From: Noviherbaspirillum_A sp047237965
Lineage (GTDB): Bacteria; Pseudomonadota; Gammaproteobacteria; Burkholderiales; Burkholderiaceae_D
Length of the DNA stretch: 64,000 nt
Direction: 5' to 3'
Assembly: GCF_047237965.1 (NCBI RefSeq)
Contig: NZ_JBDFLX010000001.1
Location: forward strand, 2,852,001 to 2,916,000
Every line of letters begins with the position of its first letter. Position 1 is the first letter of the stretch. The notes under the pieces were generated by a model. That model made no database searches. It saw nothing but the letters and a program-made list of their open reading frames with translations, and was not told the origin of the DNA. Of this stretch, positions 17,135 to 25,873 are shown piece after piece. The position numbers and the translations under genes were made by a program.

Positions 17135-17551
17135 TTGATTGGCAACGACATCGATGTGAAGGTGGTTCCGCTGCGCGCGGACGAAGACGTGGTGCGCATG
17201 CGCCAGACCTTGCGCGAGTGCCTGGTGTCCATCGGTTTTTCCCTGATCGAGCAGACCAAGATGATCACCGCGGCCAGCGAACTCGGGCGCAACACGCTGC
17301 GCTACGGCGGCGGCGGCGAGGCGCATATCGAGAAAGTGACCGACGGCGGCCGGCGCGGCGTCATCCTCAGCTTCATCGACCAGGGGCCCGGCATCGCGGA
17401 CGTGAACCTGGCGCTGACGGATGGCTACACCACCGGCAACGGCATGGGCCTGGGACTGGGCGGCGCGCGCCGCCTGGCCGACGATTTCGAACTGATTACA
17501 GCGCCCGGCCAGGGCACGACGGTACGCATCGCGAAGTGGAAGCTGTTTTGA
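17135..17551 (+). CDS. rsbT: RsbT-type serine/threonine kinase
   Basis: A 138-residue GHKL ATPase-fold kinase. The N-box is ASELGRN with Asn53, the G1 box DQGPGI begins at Asp82, and the G2 box GMGLGLGG lies near 103-110. In stressosomes RsbT phosphorylates RsbR and RsbS, is released and then activates a downstream partner. The start is TTG at 17135 with AAAGG upstream. The stop overlaps the next gene. Confidence 0.93.
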   Translation: MIGNDIDVKVVPLRADEDVVRMRQTLRECLVSIGFSLIEQTKMITAASELGRNTLRYGGGGEAHIEKVTDGGRRGVILSFIDQGPGIADVNLALTDGYTTGNGMGLGLGGARRLADDFELITAPGQGTTVRIAKWKLF

Positions 17552-18555
17552 ACTCCCTGGCACCCCAGACCATCCACCCGGTCACCGAGAGCAGCGGCAT
17601 CGCCGCCGTGCGGCGCGCCGGCAATACCCTGGCCGGCACGCTCGGCTTCAATGAAACCGTGGCCGGAAAGGCAGCCCTGGTGATCACCGAGGCCGCCACC
17701 AACATTCTGAAGCATGCCGGCAGCGGCGACATCCTGCTGCGGCCTTTGGCGCGCGACGGCACGCTGGGCATGGAGATCCTGGCCATCGACAAGGGGCCGG
17801 GCTTCGCCAACCTGGACCTGGCCATGCGCGACGGCATGTCCACCGCCGGCAGTTATGGCGTGGGCCTGGGCGCCATGCAGCGGGTGGCGGATGAATTCGA
17901 CCTCTACACCGACCGCAATCACGGCACCGTGCTGCGCATGGCGGTCTGGGCTGCTGCTCCGCCGTCGACGCCATGGACGGTGGGCGCCGTCTGCCTGCCC
18001 CTGCCCAGCGAGCATGTCTGCGGCGACGCCTGGGGCGCTGCCTGCAAGAATACCGAGCTGTTGCTGATGGTGGCCGACGGCCTCGGCCACGGCCCGGAGG
18101 CGGCCCGCGCTTCCCAGGCGGCGGTGGCCCTGGTGGATGCGCAGGCGACGTTCGTGCCGGAAGCACTGCTGCAGCGCGCTCACGCCGCCCTGCACGGCAC
18201 GCGCGGCGCCGCGCTGGCGGTGGCCTGCCTGAATCCGGCCGAAGGCAGCCTGCGCTTCGCCGGCATCGGCAACATCAGCGTCTCGCTGCATGCGGCAGGG
18301 ACCTCCCGGCACCTGGTGTCGCACAATGGCATCGTGGGCAGCAATATGCGCAAGGTGCAGGAATTCCGGATGGACTTCGGCGACGACGACATCCTGATCA
18401 TGCACAGCGACGGCCTGGCCACCCGCTGGGACCTGGAACGCTATCCCGGCCTCCTGCGGCATCATCCTTCCCTGATCGCCGCGGTGCTGTACCGCGACCA
18501 TGCCCGCCATCGCGACGATGTCAGCGTGGTGGTGGCGCACAGGAACCGGGAGTAG
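17548..18555 (+). CDS. RsbX-like phosphatase fused to a GHKL ATPase domain
   Basis: A 335-residue two-domain protein from a TTG at 17548 overlapping the rsbT stop (GGAAG 5 nt upstream; GTG 17536 is the alternative). Residues 1-135 are a second RsbW/RsbT-like ATPase (TEAATNILKHAG with Asn52, DKGPG, GVGLG). Residues 145-335 are a PP2C/SpoIIE phosphatase with metal aspartates Asp160, Asp177, Asp288 and Asp324 in CGDAW, ADGLGHG, HSDGL and HRDDVS. RsbX-type phosphatases reset RsbR and RsbS. The fusion puts kinase-fold and phosphatase in one chain. Whether the ATPase domain is a kinase, an anti-sigma factor or a binding module is unknown. Confidence 0.9.
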   Translation: MNSLAPQTIHPVTESSGIAAVRRAGNTLAGTLGFNETVAGKAALVITEAATNILKHAGSGDILLRPLARDGTLGMEILAIDKGPGFANLDLAMRDGMSTAGSYGVGLGAMQRVADEFDLYTDRNHGTVLRMAVWAAAPPSTPWTVGAVCLPLPSEHVCGDAWGAACKNTELLLMVADGLGHGPEAARASQAAVALVDAQATFVPEALLQRAHAALHGTRGAALAVACLNPAEGSLRFAGIGNISVSLHAAGTSRHLVSHNGIVGSNMRKVQEFRMDFGDDDILIMHSDGLATRWDLERYPGLLRHHPSLIAAVLYRDHARHRDDVSVVVAHRNRE

Positions 18556-18561
18556 CCGCAG

Positions 18562-20352
18562 ATGACCAAGCGCATCCTCACCGTGGGCATCCAGGCCGAG
18601 TTCGATGTGGTGGCCTGCCGGCAGCGCGCCCGCCAGATCGCGGCGCTGTGCGGCTTTGGCATGCAGGACCAGGCGCGCATTGCCACCGCGGTGTCGGAAA
18701 TCGCGCGCAATGTATTCAACTATGCCGCGCCGGGCCGCGTGGAATTCCTGATCGAGGGCGAAACCGCGCCGCAGGTGCTGAACATCCGCATCGAAGACCA
18801 TGGCCGCGGCATCGCCGATCTCGACGCCATCCTGGCGGGACAGTACAAGTCGCCGACCGGCATGGGCATGGGCCTGTTGGGCGCGCAGCGGCTGATGGAC
18901 CGCTTCACGGTCGACACCGGCCCCGGCGGGACGCTGGTGGAATTGAAGAAGCTCTTTCCGGCGCAGGCGCGGCTGCTCACGCCGGCGCTGATCGGCGACA
19001 TCGGCGCGCGCCTGGCGGCATTGCCGGCTGAAGCCACGCTGACCGAGGTGCAGCAGCAGAACCGCGAACTGCTGTCCACGCTGGCCGAACTCAAGGCGAG
19101 ACAGGAAGAACTGCTGCAGCTCACGCGCGAACTGGAAGACACCAATCGCGGCGTGGTGGCGCTGTATGCCGAACTGGATGAAAAGGCCGGCCACCTGCGC
19201 CGCGCAGACGAAATGAAGTCGCGCTTCTTGTCCAACATGAGCCATGAATTCCGCACGCCGCTCAGTTCGATCCGGGCGCTGTCCAAGCTGCTGCTGGACC
19301 GGGTGGACGGCGAACTCACGACCGAGCAGGAAAAGCAGGTCACCTTCATCCTGCGCGGCGCGGAAGACCTGTCGGAACTGGTCAATGACCTGCTCGACCT
19401 GGCCAAGATCGAAGCCGGCAAGATCGACATCCGTCCCGGCAAATTCGAGGTGGCCGAGTTGTTTTCGGCGCTGCGCGGCATGCTGCGCCCGCTGCTGGTC
19501 AGCGAGTCCGTGCGGCTGGAATTCGACGAGCCGGTCGGCGTGCCGGCCCTGTACACCGACGAGGCCAAGCTGTCGCAGATCCTGCGCAATTTCATTTCCA
19601 ACGCGCTGAAGTTCACCGACGCCGGCGAAGTCCGGATTAGCGCCGTTGCCATGCCGTCGGAGCAGTCGGTACGGCTGTCGGTCCGCGATACGGGCGTGGG
19701 CATCCCCAAGGAAAGCCAGCAGCTGGTGTTCGAGGAATTCATCCAGGTCGAGAACCGCCTGCAGAAGCGGGTCAAGGGCACCGGCCTGGGGCTGCCGCTA
19801 TGCCGCAAACTGGCCGCGCTGCTGGGCGGGCGGGTCGAACTGCAAAGCACGCTGGGCGAAGGGTCGACCTTTTCGGTGGTGCTGCCGCTGCATTATGCGG
19901 CGCTGCCGGAGCCGGCCGCGTCGCCGGTGGACGCCGCCGGCAGCCAGGCTGGAATGACCGACGGGCGGCGCCCGGTGCTGGTGGTGGAAGATGACGAATC
20001 CACCCGCCTGCTGTACGAGCGCTTCCTGCATGGCTCGGCATTCCGGCCGGTGCATGCGGCAAGCGTCCGGGAAGCCGAGGAGCAGTGGCTGGCGCAGGAG
20101 CCGGCGGCGGTGCTGCTGGATGTGAGCCTGAAGGGCGAAGAAACCTGGCGCTGGCTGGCCGATATCAAGAGCGACCAGCGCCGCGCGCGGGTGCCGGTGG
20201 TGCTGGCCACCGAGACCGACGACAAGCGCAAGGGCCTGGCGCTGGGCGCCGACGCCTATTACATCAAGCCATTGTCACGACTGGAACTGCTGTCCACGCT
20301 GGACTACCTGACCGGCGCTGGCACGCAGACAAACAAGGAGAGTCCGTTGTGA
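18562..20352 (+). CDS. Hybrid kinase: anti-sigma-like ATPase + HisKA/HATPase + receiver
   Basis: A 596-residue protein with no transmembrane segment. Residues 1-130 form a third RsbT/RsbW-like ATPase (SEIARNVFNYA with Asn50, EDHGRGI, MGMGLLG). A coiled coil (155-215) leads to a HisKA domain with phospho-His228 in NMSHEFRTPLSS, a HATPase (KGTGLGLPLC), and a C-terminal receiver with Asp520 and the Lys of YYIKPL. It follows the phosphatase gene by 6 nt. It is probably the output kinase of the stressosome set, activated through its N-terminal ATPase domain; that link is inferred from context. Confidence 0.9.
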   Translation: MTKRILTVGIQAEFDVVACRQRARQIAALCGFGMQDQARIATAVSEIARNVFNYAAPGRVEFLIEGETAPQVLNIRIEDHGRGIADLDAILAGQYKSPTGMGMGLLGAQRLMDRFTVDTGPGGTLVELKKLFPAQARLLTPALIGDIGARLAALPAEATLTEVQQQNRELLSTLAELKARQEELLQLTRELEDTNRGVVALYAELDEKAGHLRRADEMKSRFLSNMSHEFRTPLSSIRALSKLLLDRVDGELTTEQEKQVTFILRGAEDLSELVNDLLDLAKIEAGKIDIRPGKFEVAELFSALRGMLRPLLVSESVRLEFDEPVGVPALYTDEAKLSQILRNFISNALKFTDAGEVRISAVAMPSEQSVRLSVRDTGVGIPKESQQLVFEEFIQVENRLQKRVKGTGLGLPLCRKLAALLGGRVELQSTLGEGSTFSVVLPLHYAALPEPAASPVDAAGSQAGMTDGRRPVLVVEDDESTRLLYERFLHGSAFRPVHAASVREAEEQWLAQEPAAVLLDVSLKGEETWRWLADIKSDQRRARVPVVLATETDDKRKGLALGADAYYIKPLSRLELLSTLDYLTGAGTQTNKESPL

Positions 20353-20365
20353 GGCGGCCGGCTTT

Positions 20366-21886
20366 ATGAGTGCAAGCATGCATGAACCCCTGGTGCTGAA
20401 TGTCGACGACAACGACGGCGCCCGCTATGCCAAGACGCGCATCCTGACGCGCGCCGGGCTGAAGGTGATCGAGGCCGCCAGCGGCGGCGAAGCCCTGCAG
20501 ATGGCCAACGAGCATCATCCCGACCTGGTGCTGCTGGACATGAAGCTGCCCGACATCCATGGCATGGAGGTATGCCGCATGCTCAAGCAGGATGGGTCCA
20601 CCAGCTCGATCCTGGTGCTGCAGACCTCGGCGTCCTACCTGTCCAGCGCCGACAAGATCCGCGCCCTGGACGGCGGCGCCGACAACTACCTGTTCGAGCC
20701 GATCGAGCCGGAGGAACTGGTGGCCAATGTGCGGGCGCTGCTGCGCCTGGGCCGGGTGGAACGGCAGCTGCGCGACGCCGACCGCCAGAAGGACGAATTC
20801 CTGGCCACGCTCGCGCACGAGCTGCGCAATCCGCTGGGCCCGATCCGCAATGCGGTGGAGCTGCTGCGCCAGCTCGGCAACGACGCGCCGCAGCAGCAGG
20901 AGCAGGCGCGCCAGACCATCATCCGCCAGACCAACCACCTGGTGCGCCTGGTCGACGACCTGCTGGATGTCTCGCGCATCAACCAGGGCAAGATCACCCT
21001 GCGGCGCGAACCGACCGAACTGGCCGCCTTCATCGGCACCGCGCTGGAAACCGTGCAGCCGATCATGGCGTCGCGCCAGCATGCGCTGTCGGTCACCCTG
21101 CCGCCGCAGAGCGTGACGCTGCATGGCGACAATGTGCGGCTGGCGCAGATCATCGGCAACCTGCTGCACAATGCCGCCAAATTCACGCCGGTGGGCGGCC
21201 AGGTCACGCTGAGCGCCGCGCTCGAAGGCGACATGCTGGTGATACGCATCACCGACAACGGCATCGGCATTGCGCCGGACAATGCGGCGCGCATCTTCGA
21301 CCTGTTCGCCCAGGCCCAGCATGTGGCCGACCGGGTCCAGGACGGCCTGGGCATCGGCCTGTCGCTGGTACGCAAGCTGGTCGAGCTGCACGGCGGCACG
21401 GTGACCGTCAGCAGCCGGGGCGAAGGACAGGGCAGCACCTTCGAGGTCAGGTTGCCGGTGATGGCAAGCGCCCCGCTGCCGGCGCCGGCAGCGGCGGCCG
21501 CCGTTGCCGGCGCCCTGCATGGCTACCGCATCCTGGTGGTGGACGACAGCGCCGACTCCGCCGCCATGCTGTGCGCGCTGCTGGAGATCAATGGCCACAC
21601 GGTTGCCACCAGCAATACCGGCAGCGACGCCATCGCCACCGCGGCCAGCTTCCGGCCCGACATCGTTTTCCTGGACATCGGCCTGCCCGACATGACCGGC
21701 TATGAAGTGGCGGCGACGCTGCGCGGCATGCCCGAAACAGCCAAAGCAACACTGGTGGCGCTGACCGGTTACGGCCAGCAGAAGGACAAGAAGGATGCGA
21801 TGGCAGCCGGCTTCGACCATCACCTGGTCAAGCCGATCAATTTCGATGCGCTGATGGCGCTGACCTCGCGCAAGCCCTCGGCCTGA
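20366..21886 (+). CDS. Hybrid histidine kinase REC-HisKA-HATPase-REC
   Basis: A 506-residue soluble kinase. An N-terminal receiver has Asp58 (VLLDMKLPD), but its conserved Lys position reads NYLFEP, a Lys-to-Glu change seen in a subgroup of such receivers. HisKA has His151 in LAHELRNPLG, then a HATPase (GLGIGLSLVRKL), an Ala/Pro linker and a second receiver with Asp437 and intact LVKPI. It starts 13 nt after the previous kinase gene, so the two probably form a phosphorelay pair. No DNA-binding or GGDEF output domain is attached. Confidence 0.92.
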   Translation: MSASMHEPLVLNVDDNDGARYAKTRILTRAGLKVIEAASGGEALQMANEHHPDLVLLDMKLPDIHGMEVCRMLKQDGSTSSILVLQTSASYLSSADKIRALDGGADNYLFEPIEPEELVANVRALLRLGRVERQLRDADRQKDEFLATLAHELRNPLGPIRNAVELLRQLGNDAPQQQEQARQTIIRQTNHLVRLVDDLLDVSRINQGKITLRREPTELAAFIGTALETVQPIMASRQHALSVTLPPQSVTLHGDNVRLAQIIGNLLHNAAKFTPVGGQVTLSAALEGDMLVIRITDNGIGIAPDNAARIFDLFAQAQHVADRVQDGLGIGLSLVRKLVELHGGTVTVSSRGEGQGSTFEVRLPVMASAPLPAPAAAAAVAGALHGYRILVVDDSADSAAMLCALLEINGHTVATSNTGSDAIATAASFRPDIVFLDIGLPDMTGYEVAATLRGMPETAKATLVALTGYGQQKDKKDAMAAGFDHHLVKPINFDALMALTSRKPSA

Positions 21887-21975
21887 GTCGGGCCTGGCCG
21901 GACCGCTGGCGCAGGGGTTGAACCTGCGCCGGCGCTGGCACTCCAAACGGCAAGCCCGTTTCCCTTTCCGAATGT

Positions 21976-22542
21976 ATGCCCACGCTGTCCCGTCTCGCCG
22001 GCCGCCTCGCGCTCGCCTTGCTGCTGCTGTTGCTGCTGTTCCTGGCGGAGGCGCCGCTGAAGATGGCCTGGTACGCCGCCCGGCTGGCCGCGATGCCGGC
22101 GCCGCAGTCGCTGGCCATGCCGGTCGATGGCGTGCACCGCACCGCGCTGCGCGACAACTGGCATGCGCCGCGCGACGGCGGCGCCCGGCGCCATGAGGGC
22201 CTGGACATCTTCGCGCCGCGCGGCCGCCCGGTACGGGCCACGACCGAAGGCATCGTGCTGGATGTGGGCAACAACCGTCTCGGCGGACAGGTGGTATGGG
22301 TGCTGGGGCCAGGCGGGCAGCGGCATTACTATGCCCATCTCGACCGCTTCTCCGACGTGCGCCGCGGACAGCGGGTGGCCAGCGGCAATGTGCTGGGTTA
22401 TGTCGGCACCACCGGCAACGCGCGCGGCACGCCGCCGCATCTGCATTACGGGATCTATACCAATGCCGGCGCCATCAACCCCTATCCCCTGCTGGCACGG
22501 GATGCACGGGCAAGATTGTCGGCCCATGCTTCAGCCGGCTGA
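21976..22542 (+). CDS. M23 metallopeptidase, membrane-anchored
   Basis: A 188-residue protein with an N-terminal Leu-rich membrane anchor (residues 8-25) and an M23 domain with all zinc and catalytic positions: His73 and Asp77 in RRHEGLD, His121 in YAHLD, and His155/His157 in PPHLHYG. In contrast to EnvC it should be an active peptidoglycan endopeptidase. It ends in a 12-nt convergent overlap with the GGDEF gene. Confidence 0.88.
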   Translation: MPTLSRLAGRLALALLLLLLLFLAEAPLKMAWYAARLAAMPAPQSLAMPVDGVHRTALRDNWHAPRDGGARRHEGLDIFAPRGRPVRATTEGIVLDVGNNRLGGQVVWVLGPGGQRHYYAHLDRFSDVRRGQRVASGNVLGYVGTTGNARGTPPHLHYGIYTNAGAINPYPLLARDARARLSAHASAG

Positions 22543-23844
22543 AGCATGGGTCAGCGCGGCGGGGCTGGCGGCATGAAATGCATATCGGCCCTTGCCGCTG
22601 CTCTTGGCCGTATACATTGCCAGGTCAGCATTGCGCAGCAGGGAAGCGGCACAGGTGCCGTCCTGCGGATACAGGCTGATGCCGATCGAGGCCCGGGTCT
22701 GGCAGCATCCGCAGTCGTTCAGCATGAAGTCTTCCGCCAGGGCGATGATAATGCGGCGGGCAATCTGGACGATCTCGGCATGATCGGCCTGGGCCAGGAC
22801 GATGACGAATTCATCGCCGCCAAGGCGTGCCAGCCTGTCTTTCGTCCGAACCGCCGCGGCCAGACGGCCGGCAGCTGCCACCAGCAGCGCGTCCCCGGCA
22901 TCATGGCCGAAGGTGTCGTTGACCGATTTGAAGTTGTCGAGGTCGATGAACAGTACAGCCAGACCGGAAGCGGTGGCAGCGGCCGACTCAATTGCACGGG
23001 GCAAAAAACTCGTGAGCCAGAGGCGGTTGGGCAAACCAGTCAGCGCATCCACATGGGCCATTTTCATCAGGTTGTCGTGATCCGCCCTGGTTTGCGAAAT
23101 ATCGCGCAGCAGGATGACCAGGCCGGCGTCGGCACGCAGCAGGCGCCTATGCAGGCAGACGCGCTTGCCGTCACGCAGGGTTTCCAGTTCTTCCTCATGC
23201 GATCCGGCGGCCATCGCCTGATGGCATGCCAGGATCAGGCCGGCAATCCATTCGCTGCCGCGCAGGTCGCTCAGCCGCCTGCCCAGCAGGTCCCGACTGG
23301 CCAGACCGGCGTGCCCGGCGCCGCGCTCATTGCAGTCCTGAATGATGAAATCGGTGACATGGCTGTCGTGGTCCTGCAGCGGACGCAGAATAAGCAAACC
23401 TTCCTGGTCGGCGTCCATGGCTTTCAGGCAGGCCCCACATACTTGCTCGGCATGCCGCCTGCGTTTGTCCAGACCCATCGCCAGCACCATGCCGGCCAGT
23501 CCCAGACCGAACAGCAGCATGTTGGCAATGAACAGATGCTGATGCACCAGTTTCCGGTAGCTTGCCAGCGTCGCCGACGCAGGCGGGCCTGTCATGCCAG
23601 GCAGATTGCTGCTTTCCAGTCCTGCCCTGATCGTCGCATTGGCGTCGCCTAGTGCTGCGTGGTCGATATCCCACCACTGCAGACTGAGCCAGAGGGCCAG
23701 CGCAGCCAGGGCGCATGCCAGCGGCCAACCCAGGGTCGCCATGACCAAGCCCGGTGAGTGTCGGGAGCTGACGCGTTGACCGCTGGCGTGATAACCGGCA
23801 GGGCGGATAAAAGAAACAAAGGAACGTTTCTGGGGAAAAGGCAT
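22531..23844 (-). CDS. Membrane diguanylate cyclase (PAS-like + GGDEF)
   Basis: A 437-residue protein from ATG 23844 (AAGGA 7 nt upstream; the open frame extends 40 codons further without a ribosome site). It has two transmembrane segments (about 33-55 and 104-124), a PAS-like region (about 135-255) and a GGDEF domain with an intact GGDEF at 342-346 and an inhibitory RxxD (RTKD, 333-336) five residues before it. Active c-di-GMP synthesis with product inhibition is expected. Divergent from the next gene. Confidence 0.9.
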   Translation of the reverse strand: MPFPQKRSFVSFIRPAGYHASGQRVSSRHSPGLVMATLGWPLACALAALALWLSLQWWDIDHAALGDANATIRAGLESSNLPGMTGPPASATLASYRKLVHQHLFIANMLLFGLGLAGMVLAMGLDKRRRHAEQVCGACLKAMDADQEGLLILRPLQDHDSHVTDFIIQDCNERGAGHAGLASRDLLGRRLSDLRGSEWIAGLILACHQAMAAGSHEEELETLRDGKRVCLHRRLLRADAGLVILLRDISQTRADHDNLMKMAHVDALTGLPNRLWLTSFLPRAIESAAATASGLAVLFIDLDNFKSVNDTFGHDAGDALLVAAAGRLAAAVRTKDRLARLGGDEFVIVLAQADHAEIVQIARRIIIALAEDFMLNDCGCCQTRASIGISLYPQDGTCAASLLRNADLAMYTAKSSGKGRYAFHAASPAALTHASAG

Positions 23845-24043
23845 GGTTAGTCCTTGATCACACTTCAGGCATCCACAGTTTGGGAACGGGACACATCCTT
23901 TAATCGCACGAAAAATCGACTTCCAGAAAAATATTTCCCTACACGACTTATTGTTCATAAGCAATAAACGGTGATATAGAGAATGGCAATTTTGATAGCC
24001 ATGCTATATATTTCTGAAGAGAAATTATCTTTCGATAGCGTCG

Positions 24044-25831
24044 ATGAGTCAGCATCCCTCTCCTGAAAACAGCCGTGAGCATGCCAGCCAGAGCCAGCGT
24101 TCGCGCATTGGCGCCCCGCCGGCAAAGAGAGAAGGGACAGCGCATCAGGACCGTGGAAATGCTGACGAACAGGCCAATGGGGCGCTGCTTCAGGCGGCGC
24201 AGCGCGTGCGCGAGTCGCGGCAGCAATTGCATGACCTGATTGCACTTGCACCTTCGGCTTACTTCCTGGCCAATCGTGATGGGGTACTGCTGGAGGCCAA
24301 CCCGGCGTTGTGCGCCATCAGCGGTTATGCCCCGGCCGATCTGACCGGCCGCAACCTGACCTGGCTGCTTCCCGAAGGCCCGCGCACGCCAGGCGACTTC
24401 GTTGCCATGCTGCCCGGCATCCGTACCTTGCGCCACCGCGATGGTCATGCAATTCCGGTGCGCCTTTATGCCAGCGTGAGTCGCGATGCCAGCGGCGCGC
24501 CAGACAGGATGAACTGTTTTTTGAGCCAGACCGACACTGGTCTGCAGCAGAACCGCGCGCAGGAACTGGCCTTGCATGATGCGCTGACCGGCCTGCCCGA
24601 CCGCACACTGCTCAATCAACGGCTGCAGCAACTGCTGGAACAGGCCCACGGCGAGCCGGTCGCGCTGATGTTCCTCGACCTCGACCAGTTCCGCAAGGTC
24701 AACGAGGCGCTGGGACATGAAGCGGGCGACCAGCTGCTGCGCCAGGTGGCGCTGCGTCTACGGGCCATGCTGCCGGCAGATGGCATCGTCGCCCGTCTGG
24801 GGGGCGATGAATTTGTCGTGGCGGCGCGCTGCCCCGCGGGCGCCTCCGACGCCGCGGCCATCGCCGGCCGCCTGCTGGCGGCGCTGGCGGCGCCTTTCAG
24901 CGTGGGCGAAGGGGAAGCCAACATCAGTGCGTCGATCGGCGTGGCGATGCATCCGGCCGATGCCGCCACCCGCGAAACGCTGTTCCGGCATGCCGACGCC
25001 GCGCTGCACCGCGCCAAGGCAGGCGGCCGCAACAACTGGCGCTTTTTCGAAGCCGAGGTCAATGCCAGGGCGCGCGCCAGGATGCTGATGGAACAGGCGC
25101 TGCACCGGGCGCTGGAGCGCGGCGAGTTCGAACTGCACTACCAGCCGCGCCTCGACCTGCGCAGCATGGCGGTGACCGGCATGGAAGCCCTGCTGCGCTG
25201 GAATCATCCCCACCTGGGCCGGATTGCGCCGCAGGACTTCATCCCGGTGGCGCAGCAGCTCGACCTGATGGACGACATCGGCCACTGGGCGCTGCGGGAA
25301 GCCTGCCTGCAGGGCGGCCGCCTGCAACGCCAGTTCGGCCGCGCGCTGCGGGTGTCGGTGAACCTGTCGGCACGGGAGCTGGGTCATCCGGCGCTGGGCG
25401 AACGGCTGGGCGCGGCGCTGGAAGCTGCCGGACTGGCCCCGCAGCTGCTGGAACTGGAACTGGCCGAAACCGCGCTGACCGACGACCTCGGCGCGGCGGC
25501 ACGGCGCCTCGGCGCATTGAAGGCCCATGGCGTGCGGATCGCCGTCGACCACTTCGGCGCGGGCGGCGGCGCCCTCGCCTGCATCCAGCACCTGCCGGTC
25601 GATACTGTCAAGCTCGACCCGACACAGGACAGCGCGAGGCCGGGTTTCCTGAAAGCGCTGGTCACGCTGGCGCATGCGCTGGACATCCGCGTCACCGCCA
25701 CGGCCATCGAAACCGCGGCATTGCGCGACCGGATGCGCGACGCCGGCTGTGACGACGGCCAGGGCTATCTGCTGGCGGGGCCGCTGTCCCTGGCGGAATT
25801 CCAGCTGTTTCTGGCCCGCCTGCCGGCGTAG
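24044..25831 (+). CDS. PAS-GGDEF-EAL protein with degenerate EAL
   Basis: A 595-residue soluble protein: a PAS domain (about 60-165), a GGDEF domain with intact GGDEF at 253-257 but no RxxD site, and an EAL domain (about 345-590). In the EAL domain Glu381, Asn440, Glu475, Lys523 and Gln573 are present, but the DDFGTG loop reads DHFGAG (second Asp is His503) and the AEGVE glutamate is Thr553. Two metal-binding positions are therefore lost and phosphodiesterase activity is doubtful. The EAL may act as a binding or regulatory module. Confidence 0.9.
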   Translation: MSQHPSPENSREHASQSQRSRIGAPPAKREGTAHQDRGNADEQANGALLQAAQRVRESRQQLHDLIALAPSAYFLANRDGVLLEANPALCAISGYAPADLTGRNLTWLLPEGPRTPGDFVAMLPGIRTLRHRDGHAIPVRLYASVSRDASGAPDRMNCFLSQTDTGLQQNRAQELALHDALTGLPDRTLLNQRLQQLLEQAHGEPVALMFLDLDQFRKVNEALGHEAGDQLLRQVALRLRAMLPADGIVARLGGDEFVVAARCPAGASDAAAIAGRLLAALAAPFSVGEGEANISASIGVAMHPADAATRETLFRHADAALHRAKAGGRNNWRFFEAEVNARARARMLMEQALHRALERGEFELHYQPRLDLRSMAVTGMEALLRWNHPHLGRIAPQDFIPVAQQLDLMDDIGHWALREACLQGGRLQRQFGRALRVSVNLSARELGHPALGERLGAALEAAGLAPQLLELELAETALTDDLGAAARRLGALKAHGVRIAVDHFGAGGGALACIQHLPVDTVKLDPTQDSARPGFLKALVTLAHALDIRVTATAIETAALRDRMRDAGCDDGQGYLLAGPLSLAEFQLFLARLPA

Positions 25832-25843
25832 GGCGGCGTACCC

Positions 25844-25873
25844 GATCCGGCGCGTGCTAGAGCGTGCCGGATC
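25844..25873. terminator. Hairpin between convergent c-di-GMP genes
   Basis: GATCCGGC (25844-25851) and GCCGGATC (25866-25873) form a perfect 8-bp stem in the 40-nt gap between two convergent genes. It may act as a bidirectional terminator, but there is no clear T-run. Confidence 0.45.

Noticed and set aside
17425..19245. 606-codon minus-strand frame across the rsb genes
   Set aside because: Shadow of rsbT, the phosphatase gene and the kinase gene, whose catalytic motifs are all on the plus strand.
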